The notes under the pieces are model-generated. The model was not told the DNA's origin, made no database searches, and saw only the letters and a list, made by a program, of their open reading frames with translations. Made by a program: the position numbers and the translations under genes. 44,224 nucleotides of DNA, from IMG/VR virus record IMGVR_UViG_3300045110_000101, positions 1-44,224 of that record, one strand, 5' to 3'. Source of the stretch: a virus. This document shows positions 35,446-44,224 of the stretch, in pieces. Position 1 is the stretch's first letter, and each line of letters opens with the position of its first letter.

Positions 35446-36045
35446 ATGAGGGCAATCAGTCCCATCGGCAACTACTCGATTCAGCTTGTGGAGGCTCGCG
35501 TCAAGCGCGGCCTGGACAAGACTGGCACCGTCGTGGAGTTCTACGACGGCGAGAGCGTGCTCGCTCAGTTTCACAAGGGAGGGCTGACCGAGTGGGAGGA
35601 GTTGACCGCCCTGGAGTCCTTCGACTTCTCGGGACTGCCGGACGGGATCAACCCGCTCACCCGCGTCTCGATGTTCGACAGCGAGGCATACGTCGTTCAG
35701 AAGTACAGCAACGCCGAAGAGCGCGAACTGCGCCTCGCGGAGATTGACGAACGGCTCGTGTATCTCGGCAAGCTCTTCCCCAACGAGTTTCGCATCGTGG
35801 AGAAGCCCGCCGCCGTGATCCCCTGGCCGTCGTACAACGAGACGCCCATCGAGGACGAACTCGATGATGACGGGAAGATCGCGACCCCCGGCCTCTACAC
35901 GATGCAGTCGCTCACCGGCATCAGTCCGCAGGCGATCCGCCTGTACGAAGTCGAGAATCTGAATCGCCCGGAGGTGATCGAGGCGATGGAGGCGCTGGAG
36001 CTTGCCGCTCTCGGTGCCCCGGAGGCGATCTCGGTATCGCTGTGA
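35446..36045 (+). CDS. Hypothetical protein in virion module, 199 residues
   Basis: ATG 35446 after AGGAGGACAGACAC. An alpha/beta start (GNYSIQLVEARVKRGLDKTGTVVEFYDGES) precedes an acidic helical region (EERELRLAEIDERLVYLGKLFP) and a C-terminal helix (RPEVIEAMEALELAALG). Unrecognised. Its stop overlaps the next gene (GTGA). Confidence 0.6.
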   Translation: MRAISPIGNYSIQLVEARVKRGLDKTGTVVEFYDGESVLAQFHKGGLTEWEELTALESFDFSGLPDGINPLTRVSMFDSEAYVVQKYSNAEERELRLAEIDERLVYLGKLFPNEFRIVEKPAAVIPWPSYNETPIEDELDDDGKIATPGLYTMQSLTGISPQAIRLYEVENLNRPEVIEAMEALELAALGAPEAISVSL

Positions 36046-36299
36046 GCCGCGTAGCACCCACGCTGAGGGGGGCGGGCATCACGCCCGTCTGCCCTCACTG
36101 TGAGAGCAACACGCACGTCCGGCGAATGTGGACGGGCGGCGTCAAGGTGTGGTACTGCGACCTGTGCTACAAGGTGGCGTCCACGAAGAAGCAGGAGGCG
36201 ACTCTCAAACAGCGCCTTCTGCATCGCATCCCCGATCCCGAGACGTTCAGGGTGTCGGAGATTTTCCCGAATCGCAAGGAACGTCGGAGGCGCAAGTGA
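36042..36299 (+). CDS. Zinc-ribbon protein, 85 residues
   Basis: GTG start overlapping the previous stop. CPHC...KVWYCDLC is a zinc-ribbon signature (C-x2-C, then about 20 residues, C-x2-C). The C-terminal end is basic (FPNRKERRRRK). It probably binds nucleic acid or a protein in head/tail assembly. The stop overlaps the next start (GTGA). Confidence 0.7.
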   Translation: MSRVAPTLRGAGITPVCPHCESNTHVRRMWTGGVKVWYCDLCYKVASTKKQEATLKQRLLHRIPDPETFRVSEIFPNRKERRRRK

Positions 36300-36991
36300 A
36301 GGCGAAGCAGATCAACCGTGCGCTCAAGCGCCGCCGTCACCTGAACCTCGATCAACTATCTCCGTCAATCGCGGCGGGGATCACGCAGGGCGCGTCCGCT
36401 GACGAAGCCCTGCAAGAGTTTCCGGTGCAGGGAATCTCAGGCGAAGACCTGATTCAACAGCACCTCGGCGGGGAGCAGCAGAAGCTCGACAGGCTGCCCG
36501 TGTGGCGAGCCGTGCTCGTGGACGACACCGAATCTGTCTGGACTGATGAGACGGGGAGGTTGCAACGCAACGTCATCGAGAAGGTGGACAAGGCAACGTT
36601 CGATGCCCTGCAAGCGGGGTATATGTGCCTGCGGTGTCACGAGCCTCATCCCGAGGCGTTCCCCGAGGTGTGCGACTTCCCCGGCTGTGGCTACCCGATG
36701 CGCGAGCGGCAGATCATAGATATCGTGATGGAGTTTCGTGGTCACGACTTCATCGGCCCGTCACGCCCGATCACGGAGTACCTGGAGGAGCAGGAGGAGC
36801 GCGTTGAGCGTGCAGAGCACGCAGCGCGCAAGGCTTCTGGTTCCTCTCCGATGGTCAGTCTCTCTCGTCGCATCCTCTCACCGGGGGCGAAGAAGCTCCG
36901 GGGGCTGACAGGTGCAGAACATATCGCGGACTCGGCTCTCAAGGCGATTGCGAAAGCCGAGAAGGAGCAGAAGCGTGGCAAGAAAGACTAA
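36296..36991 (+). CDS. Hypothetical protein with zinc-finger motif, 231 residues
   Basis: GTG 36296 with GTCGGAGG upstream. Residues 110-140 contain CLRCHEPHPEAFPEVCDFPGCG, a four-Cys site in a treble-clef-like spacing. The N-terminus is basic-helical (QINRALKRRRHLNL), and the C-terminal region is charged coiled coil (LEEQEERVERAEHAARKAS) with a Lys-rich end. Two adjacent zinc proteins in a virion module suggest a scaffold, portal-associated or ejected protein. Unrecognised. Confidence 0.65.
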   Translation: MKAKQINRALKRRRHLNLDQLSPSIAAGITQGASADEALQEFPVQGISGEDLIQQHLGGEQQKLDRLPVWRAVLVDDTESVWTDETGRLQRNVIEKVDKATFDALQAGYMCLRCHEPHPEAFPEVCDFPGCGYPMRERQIIDIVMEFRGHDFIGPSRPITEYLEEQEERVERAEHAARKASGSSPMVSLSRRILSPGAKKLRGLTGAEHIADSALKAIAKAEKEQKRGKKD

Positions 36992-37100
36992 CCTCGAACG
37001 TCCTACGACCTCGCAGCGCAAGAGGCGCGGGAAGAAAGTGCAGAGCATCCGTGACAAACGTGCTTACAGCAACTCCCGCAACGCACAACGTCCTGTCTGA
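36975..37100 (+). CDS. Very basic protein, 41 residues
   Basis: GTG 36975 after AAGGAGCAG, overlapping the end of the previous gene. It is dominated by Lys/Arg/Ser/Gln/Asn (TSQRKRRGKKVQSIRDKRAY). It may be a DNA-condensing or virion peptide. Unrecognised. Confidence 0.5.
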   Translation: MARKTNLERPTTSQRKRRGKKVQSIRDKRAYSNSRNAQRPV

Positions 37101-37227
37101 GACGACAGAGGTGGATGAGACTCTTACCGCGCACACCATCGGTGGCGACGATGGCATCCCAACCTTCGTTCCCTTCTTCCTCGGAGACGGTCAGGGCATC
37201 CACACGCTGACTGCGGTGCCTATCTGA
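37051..37227 (+). CDS. Hypothetical protein, 58 residues
   Basis: GTG 37051; GTG 37060 is an alternative. It is supported by the TGATG overlap with the next ATG. Mixed Thr/Val-rich text (NVLTATPATHNVLSETTE), later GGDDGIPTFVPFFLGDG. Overlaps the previous gene by 50 bases. Unrecognised. Confidence 0.5.
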   Translation: MTNVLTATPATHNVLSETTEVDETLTAHTIGGDDGIPTFVPFFLGDGQGIHTLTAVPI

Positions 37228-39722
37228 TGGGCTACCAAAAGTTCCTGACCTGGATCGACAACATCGGTCAGGCCGTCACCGCCGCCTTCCTGAACAAGAT
37301 CGAACAAGCACTCTTCGACTTGAAGCGATCTACCTTCAAGGTAGAGGACTACGGAGCCGTGGGAGATGCCTCGACTGACAACGCTGCGGCGATTGCCGCC
37401 GCATACGCTGACTACTTGGCGAGCGCTCGCGGTGGCACAATCGAGTTCGGACAAGGTAGCTACCGCTTCTCAGGCTCACTGAACCTCAATCCTACGAACG
37501 CCCTGCCCCTGCGAATCAAGGGACAGGGAACAGCCGTGACCGTGCTCGCCCCCACCGGCACGACCGGGGACGCGATCAACATTCAGGGATCGGGTAACAG
37601 CAAGGTCACGCTTAGTCAGTTCTCGATTGAGACTACCTCCTCACGAGCGCAGTCCAGCTACGTCGTCACGATGGCCCTCTGTCAGAAGGCGCGAGTGGTG
37701 GACGTGGTTGCGGAGCTTCCCCTGGGAGGCGGAATCTTCCAGTTCGATCAAGTCACCTTCCTGCGCATCAGTGACACGTTCGGTCGTTCTCAGACCGCCA
37801 ACGCGGGCGTGGCGCTTAGGATCAAGGCAGACGCGGGTGGCGCGAGGGTAGTCAACTCACGATTCGAGACAGCCTCGGGAGCTTCCGGCTACACGGGTTG
37901 CAAGCCCGCTCTTCACGTCACGGGCACCATCACGAGCATGGGGTTCTCCAACTGCAACTTCGTAGGAGCAGGCCCGCACTCGCAGTTCACCGTCACCGGC
38001 ATCACATCGACCGGCGCGAACTTCACTGTCACGACCTCGGCTGCGCACGACTTCCAGGTTGGAGACTTCGTGGTGCTGCGCGGCATGACGCCGATTGCCT
38101 ACAACTCTCAGTGGTATGTCGCGACTGTGCCCACGTCGCAGACTCTCACTGTCACCTCGACACTCAACCCAGGCGCATCGTCCGTGAACGGTACGGCCGA
38201 GTCCATCGCTGCGGGAGCGCTCGTAACCAACGAGGCTACGTCGGGCGTTCTTTCCGTGAACGAGTCCTCGTTCTCGGGGTGTATCTTCGAGGCATCGCAG
38301 GCTGGCCTGTACGGGTCTGCCGGACTGTACTTCGACGGCAGGCGCGGTGTGTATCCGCTACTCGGTGGTCAGTCGGGTTCGCTCTCGGGGTGGAACCTTA
38401 CGGGCAACTACTACGACCAGTACGCGACCGGGTTGCTGATCTCCGGTAAGGAATCTAACGCTGCTAACGAAACAACCGCAAACGGGTTCTCCATCGCTGG
38501 CGGGGCATCGAACGCTCGCGGACGTGCGATTCACATCGACCGTGCTCAGGCCGTCGTTGGGTCTGCCATCGTCGCCTGCGTGCCGGGTGCGATCACTCCT
38601 ATTGACGATGGAGTTTCTGTCTCTGCCGGGTTGTATATCTTCGCGGGCCTGGCCGCGCCGTTCACGCAGGGAGTCATCTTCACGGACTGCCTATTCGGCA
38701 TGGGCAGGAACATGCAGACGATCAACAACACGCCGTACAAGAACGGCATCCTTCTCGATGGCGCCGGGATGGAAGACGTAATCCTGACGGACAACTTCTG
38801 CTTTGGTTCGTCGGCCGGGATCGGTGAAGTCAACTCTCCCTTCACGGGTGGCGGACACCGCTTCAAGATCGAGAACAACCACGTCGCTTCGGGAACATTT
38901 CCCCCGACCTCTGCCACGCTGACTCCCGCCATCGCATCGGCGGCGACGATCTCTCTCGTCAACAATCCCAACGAGTTGATTCGCATCACGGGGTCAACGA
39001 CGATCACGCAGATCAACAACACCTACCACGGGAGGAAGATAAGTCTTCTCTTCGTGAGTGCCTGCGTGCTCGGTTCGGGTGGGAACATCCTCGCCACGCC
39101 GAAGAACGTCGCGGCGGGCGAGGTTGTACGACTCGTCTACGACGCCAACGTGGGAGCGTGGTACACAAGTCCGACGCAGCCTACGACCAACGACCAGTTG
39201 AAGCTCACTGGATCGGGCGTCATCACCGAGACGGAAAGCCCCGCCGTTCACACGACGGGAGTCGCTCCCATAAGCCAGCAGGGAGCAGGACGACTGATCG
39301 GGTTGCGGGCTGGACAGGTTGTGACCGGCATCGTGCTGCGCAACCTCGTCGCGGCAGCGGGCACGCTCCCGACGACCGTTCGTTTCGGCCTCGCTGACAA
39401 CACGGGGAAGATTCTCGTCCTCTCCAATAACCTGAACGCACTCGCGTTATGGGGACAAGGGCCGTTGCAGTTTCCGTTCACGGCACCGTTTACTGTGCCG
39501 GTGGATGCCGACTATTTCCCTGTGTTCGTTGTCAACGGAACGTGGGGGACGACGCAACCGACGCCCGCCCGCCTGGGCGCGACACAGTGGTCTATCAACC
39601 CGCTTCCGGGTGCTCGGCCTCTTGCGATTGCGCCTGCCGGTTTGACCGACCTTCCGGCGATCAACTCGTCGCTCACACTGACCGCCAGCACCAACGTCAT
39701 CTACTACATGGGGGTGTACTAA
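37227..39722 (+). CDS. Tailspike/tail fibre with pectate-lyase-like beta-helix
   Basis: 831 residues. The N-terminal 40 residues (QKFLTWIDNIGQAVTAAFLNKIEQ) form a short adaptor of the type that attaches spikes to tails. Next comes KVEDYGAVGDASTDNAAAIAAAYADY, the start of the pectate lyase-3 superfamily parallel beta-helix, with the long repeated strand pattern to about residue 600. The C-terminus (FGLADNTGKILVLSNNLNA, then LPAINSSLTLTAS) is a beta domain. Such spikes bind, and often cut, host surface polysaccharides. Catalytic residues cannot be read from motifs alone. Confidence 0.8.
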   Translation: MGYQKFLTWIDNIGQAVTAAFLNKIEQALFDLKRSTFKVEDYGAVGDASTDNAAAIAAAYADYLASARGGTIEFGQGSYRFSGSLNLNPTNALPLRIKGQGTAVTVLAPTGTTGDAINIQGSGNSKVTLSQFSIETTSSRAQSSYVVTMALCQKARVVDVVAELPLGGGIFQFDQVTFLRISDTFGRSQTANAGVALRIKADAGGARVVNSRFETASGASGYTGCKPALHVTGTITSMGFSNCNFVGAGPHSQFTVTGITSTGANFTVTTSAAHDFQVGDFVVLRGMTPIAYNSQWYVATVPTSQTLTVTSTLNPGASSVNGTAESIAAGALVTNEATSGVLSVNESSFSGCIFEASQAGLYGSAGLYFDGRRGVYPLLGGQSGSLSGWNLTGNYYDQYATGLLISGKESNAANETTANGFSIAGGASNARGRAIHIDRAQAVVGSAIVACVPGAITPIDDGVSVSAGLYIFAGLAAPFTQGVIFTDCLFGMGRNMQTINNTPYKNGILLDGAGMEDVILTDNFCFGSSAGIGEVNSPFTGGGHRFKIENNHVASGTFPPTSATLTPAIASAATISLVNNPNELIRITGSTTITQINNTYHGRKISLLFVSACVLGSGGNILATPKNVAAGEVVRLVYDANVGAWYTSPTQPTTNDQLKLTGSGVITETESPAVHTTGVAPISQQGAGRLIGLRAGQVVTGIVLRNLVAAAGTLPTTVRFGLADNTGKILVLSNNLNALALWGQGPLQFPFTAPFTVPVDADYFPVFVVNGTWGTTQPTPARLGATQWSINPLPGARPLAIAPAGLTDLPAINSSLTLTASTNVIYYMGVY

Positions 39723-40465
39723 TGAACAGGGGTCAACTCGTGTTCGAGTGCTCGCGCTCCCTCGGACTGGACGACACGGCGACTAGCGACGAACTCATCC
39801 TCTTGCAGAGGTGGGTGAACCGAGGGATCGTGGACGTGCTGGAGAAGACTCATTGTTTCACGGACGTGGGTCAGATGACACTCACGCCGAACGTGACCGA
39901 CTACCGCATCGACGCGAACATCCTCGTCGTGGACAACATCACTCTGCCCGACTCAAGCGGTGCCCCCTACGAGCTTGAGCAGGTAAGCATGAGCGACCTC
40001 TTGCCATTCCTCAACCCCGCGATTGCGTCCACGACTACGCCGACTAAGGCTGCGATGGAGGGCACGTTCCTCCGTGTCGCGCCGTCTCCTTCGAGCGCCA
40101 TCGTGCTAACGTACATCTACACGCCACACCCCACGGAGATCACCGCCGACGGGACGACTGCAAGTGACTCGATTGACCCGAGTACAGCGGCCTTCGGGGG
40201 TGTGCCTATCGAGTATCACGACGCCATCCTCATGTATATGATGTGGCAAGGCGCTCAGTACGACCAGCAGGGCGGTGGGTTCTTCCGTGGTCACGCCTTC
40301 GCACCTGGGTCTGCATTTCAGGCGACCTACGAGGCGAGGATCAAGGAGATTCGTCGGATGCTGCGTCGGAAGAAGGGACGCGGGCTCGCGCCCGCCACCA
40401 TCGGCTATCCCGACCGTCGCGGTGTCGCAGTTCGCAACGACGTGTATCCGCTGCCGGGGCGCTGA
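39722..40465 (+). CDS. Putative head-tail adaptor protein
   Basis: 247 residues, TAATG overlap with the spike gene. N-terminal helical region (LVFECSRSLGLDDTATSDELILLQRWVNRGIVDVLE), then beta text (MTLTPNVTDYRIDANILVVDNITLP), and a helical end with YEARIKEIRRMLRRKKGRG. This layout fits phage adaptor/gatekeeper proteins that sit between portal and tail. The position before a nozzle-like gene agrees. Family not named with certainty. Confidence 0.6.
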   Translation: MNRGQLVFECSRSLGLDDTATSDELILLQRWVNRGIVDVLEKTHCFTDVGQMTLTPNVTDYRIDANILVVDNITLPDSSGAPYELEQVSMSDLLPFLNPAIASTTTPTKAAMEGTFLRVAPSPSSAIVLTYIYTPHPTEITADGTTASDSIDPSTAAFGGVPIEYHDAILMYMMWQGAQYDQQGGGFFRGHAFAPGSAFQATYEARIKEIRRMLRRKKGRGLAPATIGYPDRRGVAVRNDVYPLPGR

Positions 40466-42027
40466 TGGCTGACATAATCCCCGTCGCACGCAACTTCGAT
40501 CAGGGGTTCCAGTCAGACGTTTCGCGTGACCAGCTTGGCCCGAGCGCGGCGTTCAGGTTGCGTGACTACATCCCCGAGCTTGAGGCACCTCTGCGCAAGC
40601 GTGGAGGATGGAGCTTCGCCAGTCCAGATTACGCTTCGATCTCGGTCGGTTGCAACGGCGTCACCTCCATCGGCTGGCTTCCCTTCCCCAACGACGGACA
40701 CTTGGTTGCGACTCTGAACAACGGCGCGACCGTTCAGCAGAAGAGGTTTGACGGACTAGGAGGAACAGTCATCGCCTCAACGGGCGCTGCCCTTGCCCCG
40801 ACTCAGGGGATTTTCTGGCATAAGGACAGGGGCATCATCCTCGAAGGTTTGAATCAGGTAGCGGCCCCGCCCAACAAATACTTCGACACAGGTGGACTTG
40901 TCTACACCGTCGCGTCTATCGGTGGCACACCCCCCCTGGCTCGCATGGGATTTTCGTGGGGAGACTACCTCGTGCTCGGTAACTACTTCGAGCCGTCGTC
41001 TCCGACCACGCTGAACAGTTTTCGATGGGCGTTCTCGGCAGTCGGCAACCCCGACTCGTGGACACTCACGGGCGCGAACGCTTCAACGATGGATTTCCCC
41101 GAAGAGATGATCGCTGGGCTTCCTGTGCGAAACGCGATTTTGGGATGGGGCTACCGGGATTGTCACATCGTCACAGGCGACACGCCTCCCCCTGGTGGCA
41201 ACCTCGTACGCAAAGTTCTCTTCGCCGGACAAGGGACGTTCGACGGGCGCTCGGTAGCAGCCTGGAGAGATCAAGCTGTGTGGGCGAACGCGGGCGGCGT
41301 CTTCATGTCCGACGGAGCGACTTTGACCGACCTAACTTACACAGGCGGAATCTCGGTCTACTATCGACAGAAGGTGTCAGGGTTCGCGTTCTCACAGGGG
41401 TGGATCGCAACGGGAGGAATCTATCGCGATCACTACGTCCTGACGATCACGAACGCCGCACTTCAAGTTGTTACCACGTTGGTCTGTGACCTGACGCGCC
41501 GGGTGTGGACTGAATGGACGAACTTCCCCGGCGGCGTCTTCGCGCACCGTCCGGCTGGCCCTGGGACAACGCTCTACGGTGGGGATGAAGAACTTTTCAT
41601 GGCTCGCCCTAACGTCACCGCCAACATCGCGAGTGTGTCGTCTCTCTGGACTCCTTCGGCCGCGCTCGACTCGGATGCGAATGGAGTAGACGTTCTGCCC
41701 TCTATCGAGACGGGCTTCTACAAGCTCGGAACGGACGCGCTCAAGAGGATGCGAAGGATGTTTCTCGGGTATGACATTCGCACGTCGGGCGGCACTCCCT
41801 TGCTCGCGGTGTCCTACGTTGTGTCTCCCGAGGTGGGATTGGCGTACACGCCGCTGAACGATCAGTATCCGACGACTACGAGGTACAGGCGCAAGCAGGG
41901 GCGCATCGGGAGAATCGGCCTGGGGGTTGGCCTGAAAATAGACCAAGTGGGTGCTTCGGCCGACACTCGTATCTACGACATTGGTCTGGAGGCACACCCG
42001 ATGGACGCCACCAGGGCGGGAGTCTGA
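40465..42027 (+). CDS. Putative tail nozzle (beta-propeller-like) protein
   Basis: 520 residues from ATG 40465 (TGATG overlap). It starts with DQLGPSAAFRLRDYIPELEAPLRKRGGWSF, the leader of proteins that form the podovirus tail nozzle. A repeated strand pattern with many W/G/F residues follows (WLPFPNDGHLVATLNNGAT, GIFWHKDRGIILEG, FSWGDYLVLGNYF, WRDQAVWANAGGVFMSDGA). This is consistent with a beta-propeller-like nozzle as in P22 gp10 or T7 gp12. The assignment is by architecture. Confidence 0.65.
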   Translation: MADIIPVARNFDQGFQSDVSRDQLGPSAAFRLRDYIPELEAPLRKRGGWSFASPDYASISVGCNGVTSIGWLPFPNDGHLVATLNNGATVQQKRFDGLGGTVIASTGAALAPTQGIFWHKDRGIILEGLNQVAAPPNKYFDTGGLVYTVASIGGTPPLARMGFSWGDYLVLGNYFEPSSPTTLNSFRWAFSAVGNPDSWTLTGANASTMDFPEEMIAGLPVRNAILGWGYRDCHIVTGDTPPPGGNLVRKVLFAGQGTFDGRSVAAWRDQAVWANAGGVFMSDGATLTDLTYTGGISVYYRQKVSGFAFSQGWIATGGIYRDHYVLTITNAALQVVTTLVCDLTRRVWTEWTNFPGGVFAHRPAGPGTTLYGGDEELFMARPNVTANIASVSSLWTPSAALDSDANGVDVLPSIETGFYKLGTDALKRMRRMFLGYDIRTSGGTPLLAVSYVVSPEVGLAYTPLNDQYPTTTRYRRKQGRIGRIGLGVGLKIDQVGASADTRIYDIGLEAHPMDATRAGV

Positions 42028-42563
42028 TGACCCAGCCGTACAAGAAGCAGGCGCTTAGGCAGGCGAAGGGACTCACCGGCCCGAGCGAGCGCAGTAGCGA
42101 TGCCAACCTCGCAGCGCTCGTGTCGAAGGTGCTCGCTCGCCCCGAGCTTTACCCCGACGAGTTGAAGGCATGGCTGCCACGCTTTATCAACACGAACGTC
42201 AACCTCTCACTGACGGCTAACCAGCTTCCCGCCGTGCAGGCGCGACAGTTGATCGGGGGCGCAGGACAGCCCGCGTTTCAAAACTCGTGGGTCAACTTCG
42301 GTGGTGGAGATGAGTCTGCCAACTACTATAAAGACCCCTGGGAGCGCGTCTACGTCGGTGGTGTCGTCAAGAGCGGTACGTTGGGAGCGACCATCTTCAC
42401 GTTGCCTGCCGGGTACAGGCCGCAGGAGGCGATGATCTACGCGGTTGTGTCCAACGGCGTGCTCGGTGTGTGCGTGATCTTCAACGACGGGACTGTGCAA
42501 GCGAATGCCGGTTCCAACGTTTACTTCTCATTGTCGGGGATTAGTTTCCTCGCCTTCTCATAG
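42027..42563 (+). CDS. Tail or fibre tip protein, 178 residues
   Basis: TGATG overlap with the nozzle-like gene. A helical N-terminus (SSDANLAALVSKVLARPELYPDELKAWLPRF) leads to a beta C-terminal part with WERVYVGGVVKSG, FTLPAGYRPQEAMIYAVVSNG and VCVIFNDGTVQANAGSN. The last strands resemble the small beta domain seen at the ends of phage fibres. A tail-tip or receptor-related part is likely. Confidence 0.65.
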   Translation: MTQPYKKQALRQAKGLTGPSERSSDANLAALVSKVLARPELYPDELKAWLPRFINTNVNLSLTANQLPAVQARQLIGGAGQPAFQNSWVNFGGGDESANYYKDPWERVYVGGVVKSGTLGATIFTLPAGYRPQEAMIYAVVSNGVLGVCVIFNDGTVQANAGSNVYFSLSGISFLAFS

Positions 42564-42574
42564 GAGGTGATGTA

Positions 42575-43486
42575 GTGCCGATTCAACTTGGTGATGCCGG
42601 TACGCCGGTCTATATCCCCCCGAACCCCCCTGCGCCCTCTGCGGGTGCTGACGCTCGTGCTGGCATCGGTACGGGTGGCGCAACCAACCCCGACACTCCT
42701 TCGGCCTCCTACACACCGACTGCGACTGCCCCTCCCGTTGCCCCTCCGACTCCTGCGCCCTCTGTCTCCTTCGGTGGGTCAACCCCGAACTACTCGGCGC
42801 TCATTCAGAGCGACCCCGGCTATGTCTCGGCGCAGAACGCCGCTACCCTCGCGCAGCAGAACGGTGACGCGGCGCGCAGGGCTGCTGTGCGTGCAGCTTA
42901 CGTTCAGTACGGCGGGACGATGCCGTCCGGTTGGGCTGACACCTACGGTGACATTGACCAGGCGACGAAAGACGCCGCAGCGGGCAACCAGTTCTCTACG
43001 AACGCCACGATCCAGAACAACTACCAGCAGTCGGTTGAGCAGTTCAAGCGTGCTCTCGCTGCTCGTGGGATGTTGCAGTCCGGCGATCTCAACTACGGGC
43101 AGGATCAGTTGAACCGGGGCGAGGGACAACAGCAGTACGACGCTGGCAACGCCTACATGGGGCAGTACAACCAGGCGCTCAATAACTACACGGGCGTGCT
43201 CGGTCAGAACGCGCAGAACCTCGGAGTGGCGGTCAGTGCGGCCGAAGGCAACGTGCAGAGCAACCCGGCCTACCAGCCGGTAGCTCCGATCACCGCCACC
43301 TACGATCCGTCCAACTCTGCCGCTCTCGGCACGGCCGTCTACGCCGCGCCTGATGGGACTCTCTACGACGCATCGGGCAATCTCCTCTCTCCGAGCGCAT
43401 CGGCAGCTACGGGTCAAGCTCCCCCGAGCGGTGTCTACTACAACGCTGGCTTCGGCGGTGGATACGTTCCGGCTGGCGGGTTCTGA
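42575..43486 (+). CDS. Putative internal virion protein, 303 residues
   Basis: GTG after TAGGAGGTGATGTA. N-terminus Pro/Thr/Ala-rich (NPPAPSAGADARAG, ATAPPVAPPTPAPS). The middle is Asn/Gln-rich and helical (NNYQQSVEQFKRALAARGM, NRGEGQQQYDAGNAYMGQYNQALNNY). The end is Gly/Ala/Tyr-rich. Ejected core proteins of podoviruses show similar bias. Unrecognised. Confidence 0.6.
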   Translation: MPIQLGDAGTPVYIPPNPPAPSAGADARAGIGTGGATNPDTPSASYTPTATAPPVAPPTPAPSVSFGGSTPNYSALIQSDPGYVSAQNAATLAQQNGDAARRAAVRAAYVQYGGTMPSGWADTYGDIDQATKDAAAGNQFSTNATIQNNYQQSVEQFKRALAARGMLQSGDLNYGQDQLNRGEGQQQYDAGNAYMGQYNQALNNYTGVLGQNAQNLGVAVSAAEGNVQSNPAYQPVAPITATYDPSNSAALGTAVYAAPDGTLYDASGNLLSPSASAATGQAPPSGVYYNAGFGGGYVPAGGF

Positions 43487-44224
43487 TGGCTCAGTTCTTC
43501 TCCTACGCTCCCGGAAAGGCACCAGCGGGCAAGCAGGGGCAGCAAGTCACGATCAAGCCCGGGCAACACCTGGCGTACAAGCCCGGACAGGGATATTACG
43601 CAGCGCAGAACGCCGCAGCGGCGAAGCGACAAGCAGTAGCTCCCCCGCCCATCCCGCTCGTGTCCGAGAACGGGAGGCCGACGGCACCTCCGGGCGTTTA
43701 CCGTCCTGCCGTCGCGCCTCCTCCGGTTGCTCCCCGTCCTCCGGTAGCACCCTCACCGTATGCGGCCACGCCAGCGGCCACCATTGACGCGCAGGCGGGC
43801 GCGCAGGCCCAGGCGGGTCTAACTCCCCAACAGGACGAGGTGCGCCGCCAGCAGGCTCTCACGGCCGCTCAGGCGGTTGCGCAGGAGCAGGCGATCCAGG
43901 GCTTCCAGACGGCCGCGTCTGGACTCATGCAGAACATCGGCCCCCAGGTGGGGGCGGGTTACCAGGCCGCAGCGCAGACCGAGGGGCAGATGGGTGCGCA
44001 GGTTGGTGGACAGGTTGGTCAAGACCTCGCCGCGAAGGAGGCAGCCAGCCTGTCCTCCGAGGCGGCTCAAGGGCAGACCGGAGGGTCTACGATTGACCCC
44101 TCGAAGGTTGCTCAGACGATGCAGTACCTCAACGGCGTCATCCCGTCGGACTCGATGGCGCAGCAGGGAGCGGCGCAGCAAGCCTTCGCAGCAGAGCAGA
44201 GCGCGTTGCCCCTCGACGCCGGAC
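43486..44224 (+). CDS. Putative internal virion protein (partial, runs off window)
   Basis: ATG 43486 overlaps the previous stop (TGATG); the frame is open to the last base (246 residues visible), so the gene continues beyond the window. It starts with QFFSYAPGKAPAGKQG and VTIKPGQHLAYKPGQGYYAAQ, then a Pro-rich stretch (RPAVAPPPVAPRPPVAP), and then Gln/Ala-rich helices with AAQAVAQEQAIQGFQ and GLMQNIGPQVGAG. The composition matches the preceding protein. It probably belongs to the ejection-protein group that ends with the large protein at the left edge. Confidence 0.7.
   Translation, partial: MAQFFSYAPGKAPAGKQGQQVTIKPGQHLAYKPGQGYYAAQNAAAAKRQAVAPPPIPLVSENGRPTAPPGVYRPAVAPPPVAPRPPVAPSPYAATPAATIDAQAGAQAQAGLTPQQDEVRRQQALTAAQAVAQEQAIQGFQTAASGLMQNIGPQVGAGYQAAAQTEGQMGAQVGGQVGQDLAAKEAASLSSEAAQGQTGGSTIDPSKVAQTMQYLNGVIPSDSMAQQGAAQQAFAAEQSALPLDAG

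Noticed and set aside
1-44224. Integrase, repressor or attachment site indicating a temperate phage
   Set aside because: No recombinase motif, cro/cI-type repressor or att-like repeat was recognised, so I make no claim of lysogeny; they could lie outside the window.

Overview
This window is part of a tailed double-stranded DNA phage genome (Caudoviricetes). It is GC-rich (by eye about 60%), very tightly packed, and full of 1- to 4-base stop/start overlaps, with GTG and TTG starts common beside ATG. I see no integrase, immunity repressor or bacterial housekeeping gene, so a virulent phage or an uncultivated phage contig is the simplest reading. High GC, strong GGAGG ribosome binding sites and one apparently leaderless gene fit a high-GC host, perhaps an actinobacterium; that host call is inference. 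A SU10-type capsid protein, a tailspike, a nozzle-like protein, several candidate internal virion proteins, and no visible tape measure or sheath gene point to a podovirus-like particle.

Layout. (1) 1-3577, plus strand: the end of a very large internal virion protein, then the lysis cassette (NlpC/P60 lysin, three small membrane proteins, an amidase), closed by a terminator. (2) 3661-12824, minus strand: replication and nucleotide metabolism (SSB-like protein, Cas4/RecB-like nuclease, HNH protein, RusA resolvase, primase-helicase, two nucleotide-metabolism proteins, a 3'-5' exonuclease) mixed with zinc-finger and secreted proteins. No DNA polymerase is visible. (3) 12825-13122: a divergent intergenic region rich in short repeats. 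(4) 13123-13787, plus strand: two small genes. (5) 13612-16769, minus strand: early accessory genes, including a DUF932 protein and a secreted putative metalloprotease. (6) 17050-26785, plus strand: many small accessory genes, including an Acb2-type anti-CBASS homologue, a 19-residue membrane peptide, a double-domain glycosyltransferase, a pair of SLOG-fold proteins and a three-member family of small paralogues. (7) 26792-44224, plus strand: the virion module (terminase, portal, scaffold-like protein, capsid, an inserted HNH endonuclease and tRNA-like structure, adaptors, tailspike, nozzle-like protein, internal proteins). It runs off the right edge and probably joins the left edge in a circularly permuted map.

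The most unusual feature is a structured intergenic element present four times on the minus strand (14727-14796, 15123-15191, 16188-16261, 16483-16556). Each copy has a first hairpin with a different, covarying stem, an anti-Shine-Dalgarno sequence, a second covarying hairpin, and then an AGGAGG Shine-Dalgarno just before a start codon. Its TAG first triplet doubles as the upstream gene's stop codon in three of four copies. It looks like a repeated cis-acting translational control device. A second regulatory signal is a palindrome with a TGTG-CC-CACA core, found upstream of two plus-strand accessory gene groups.
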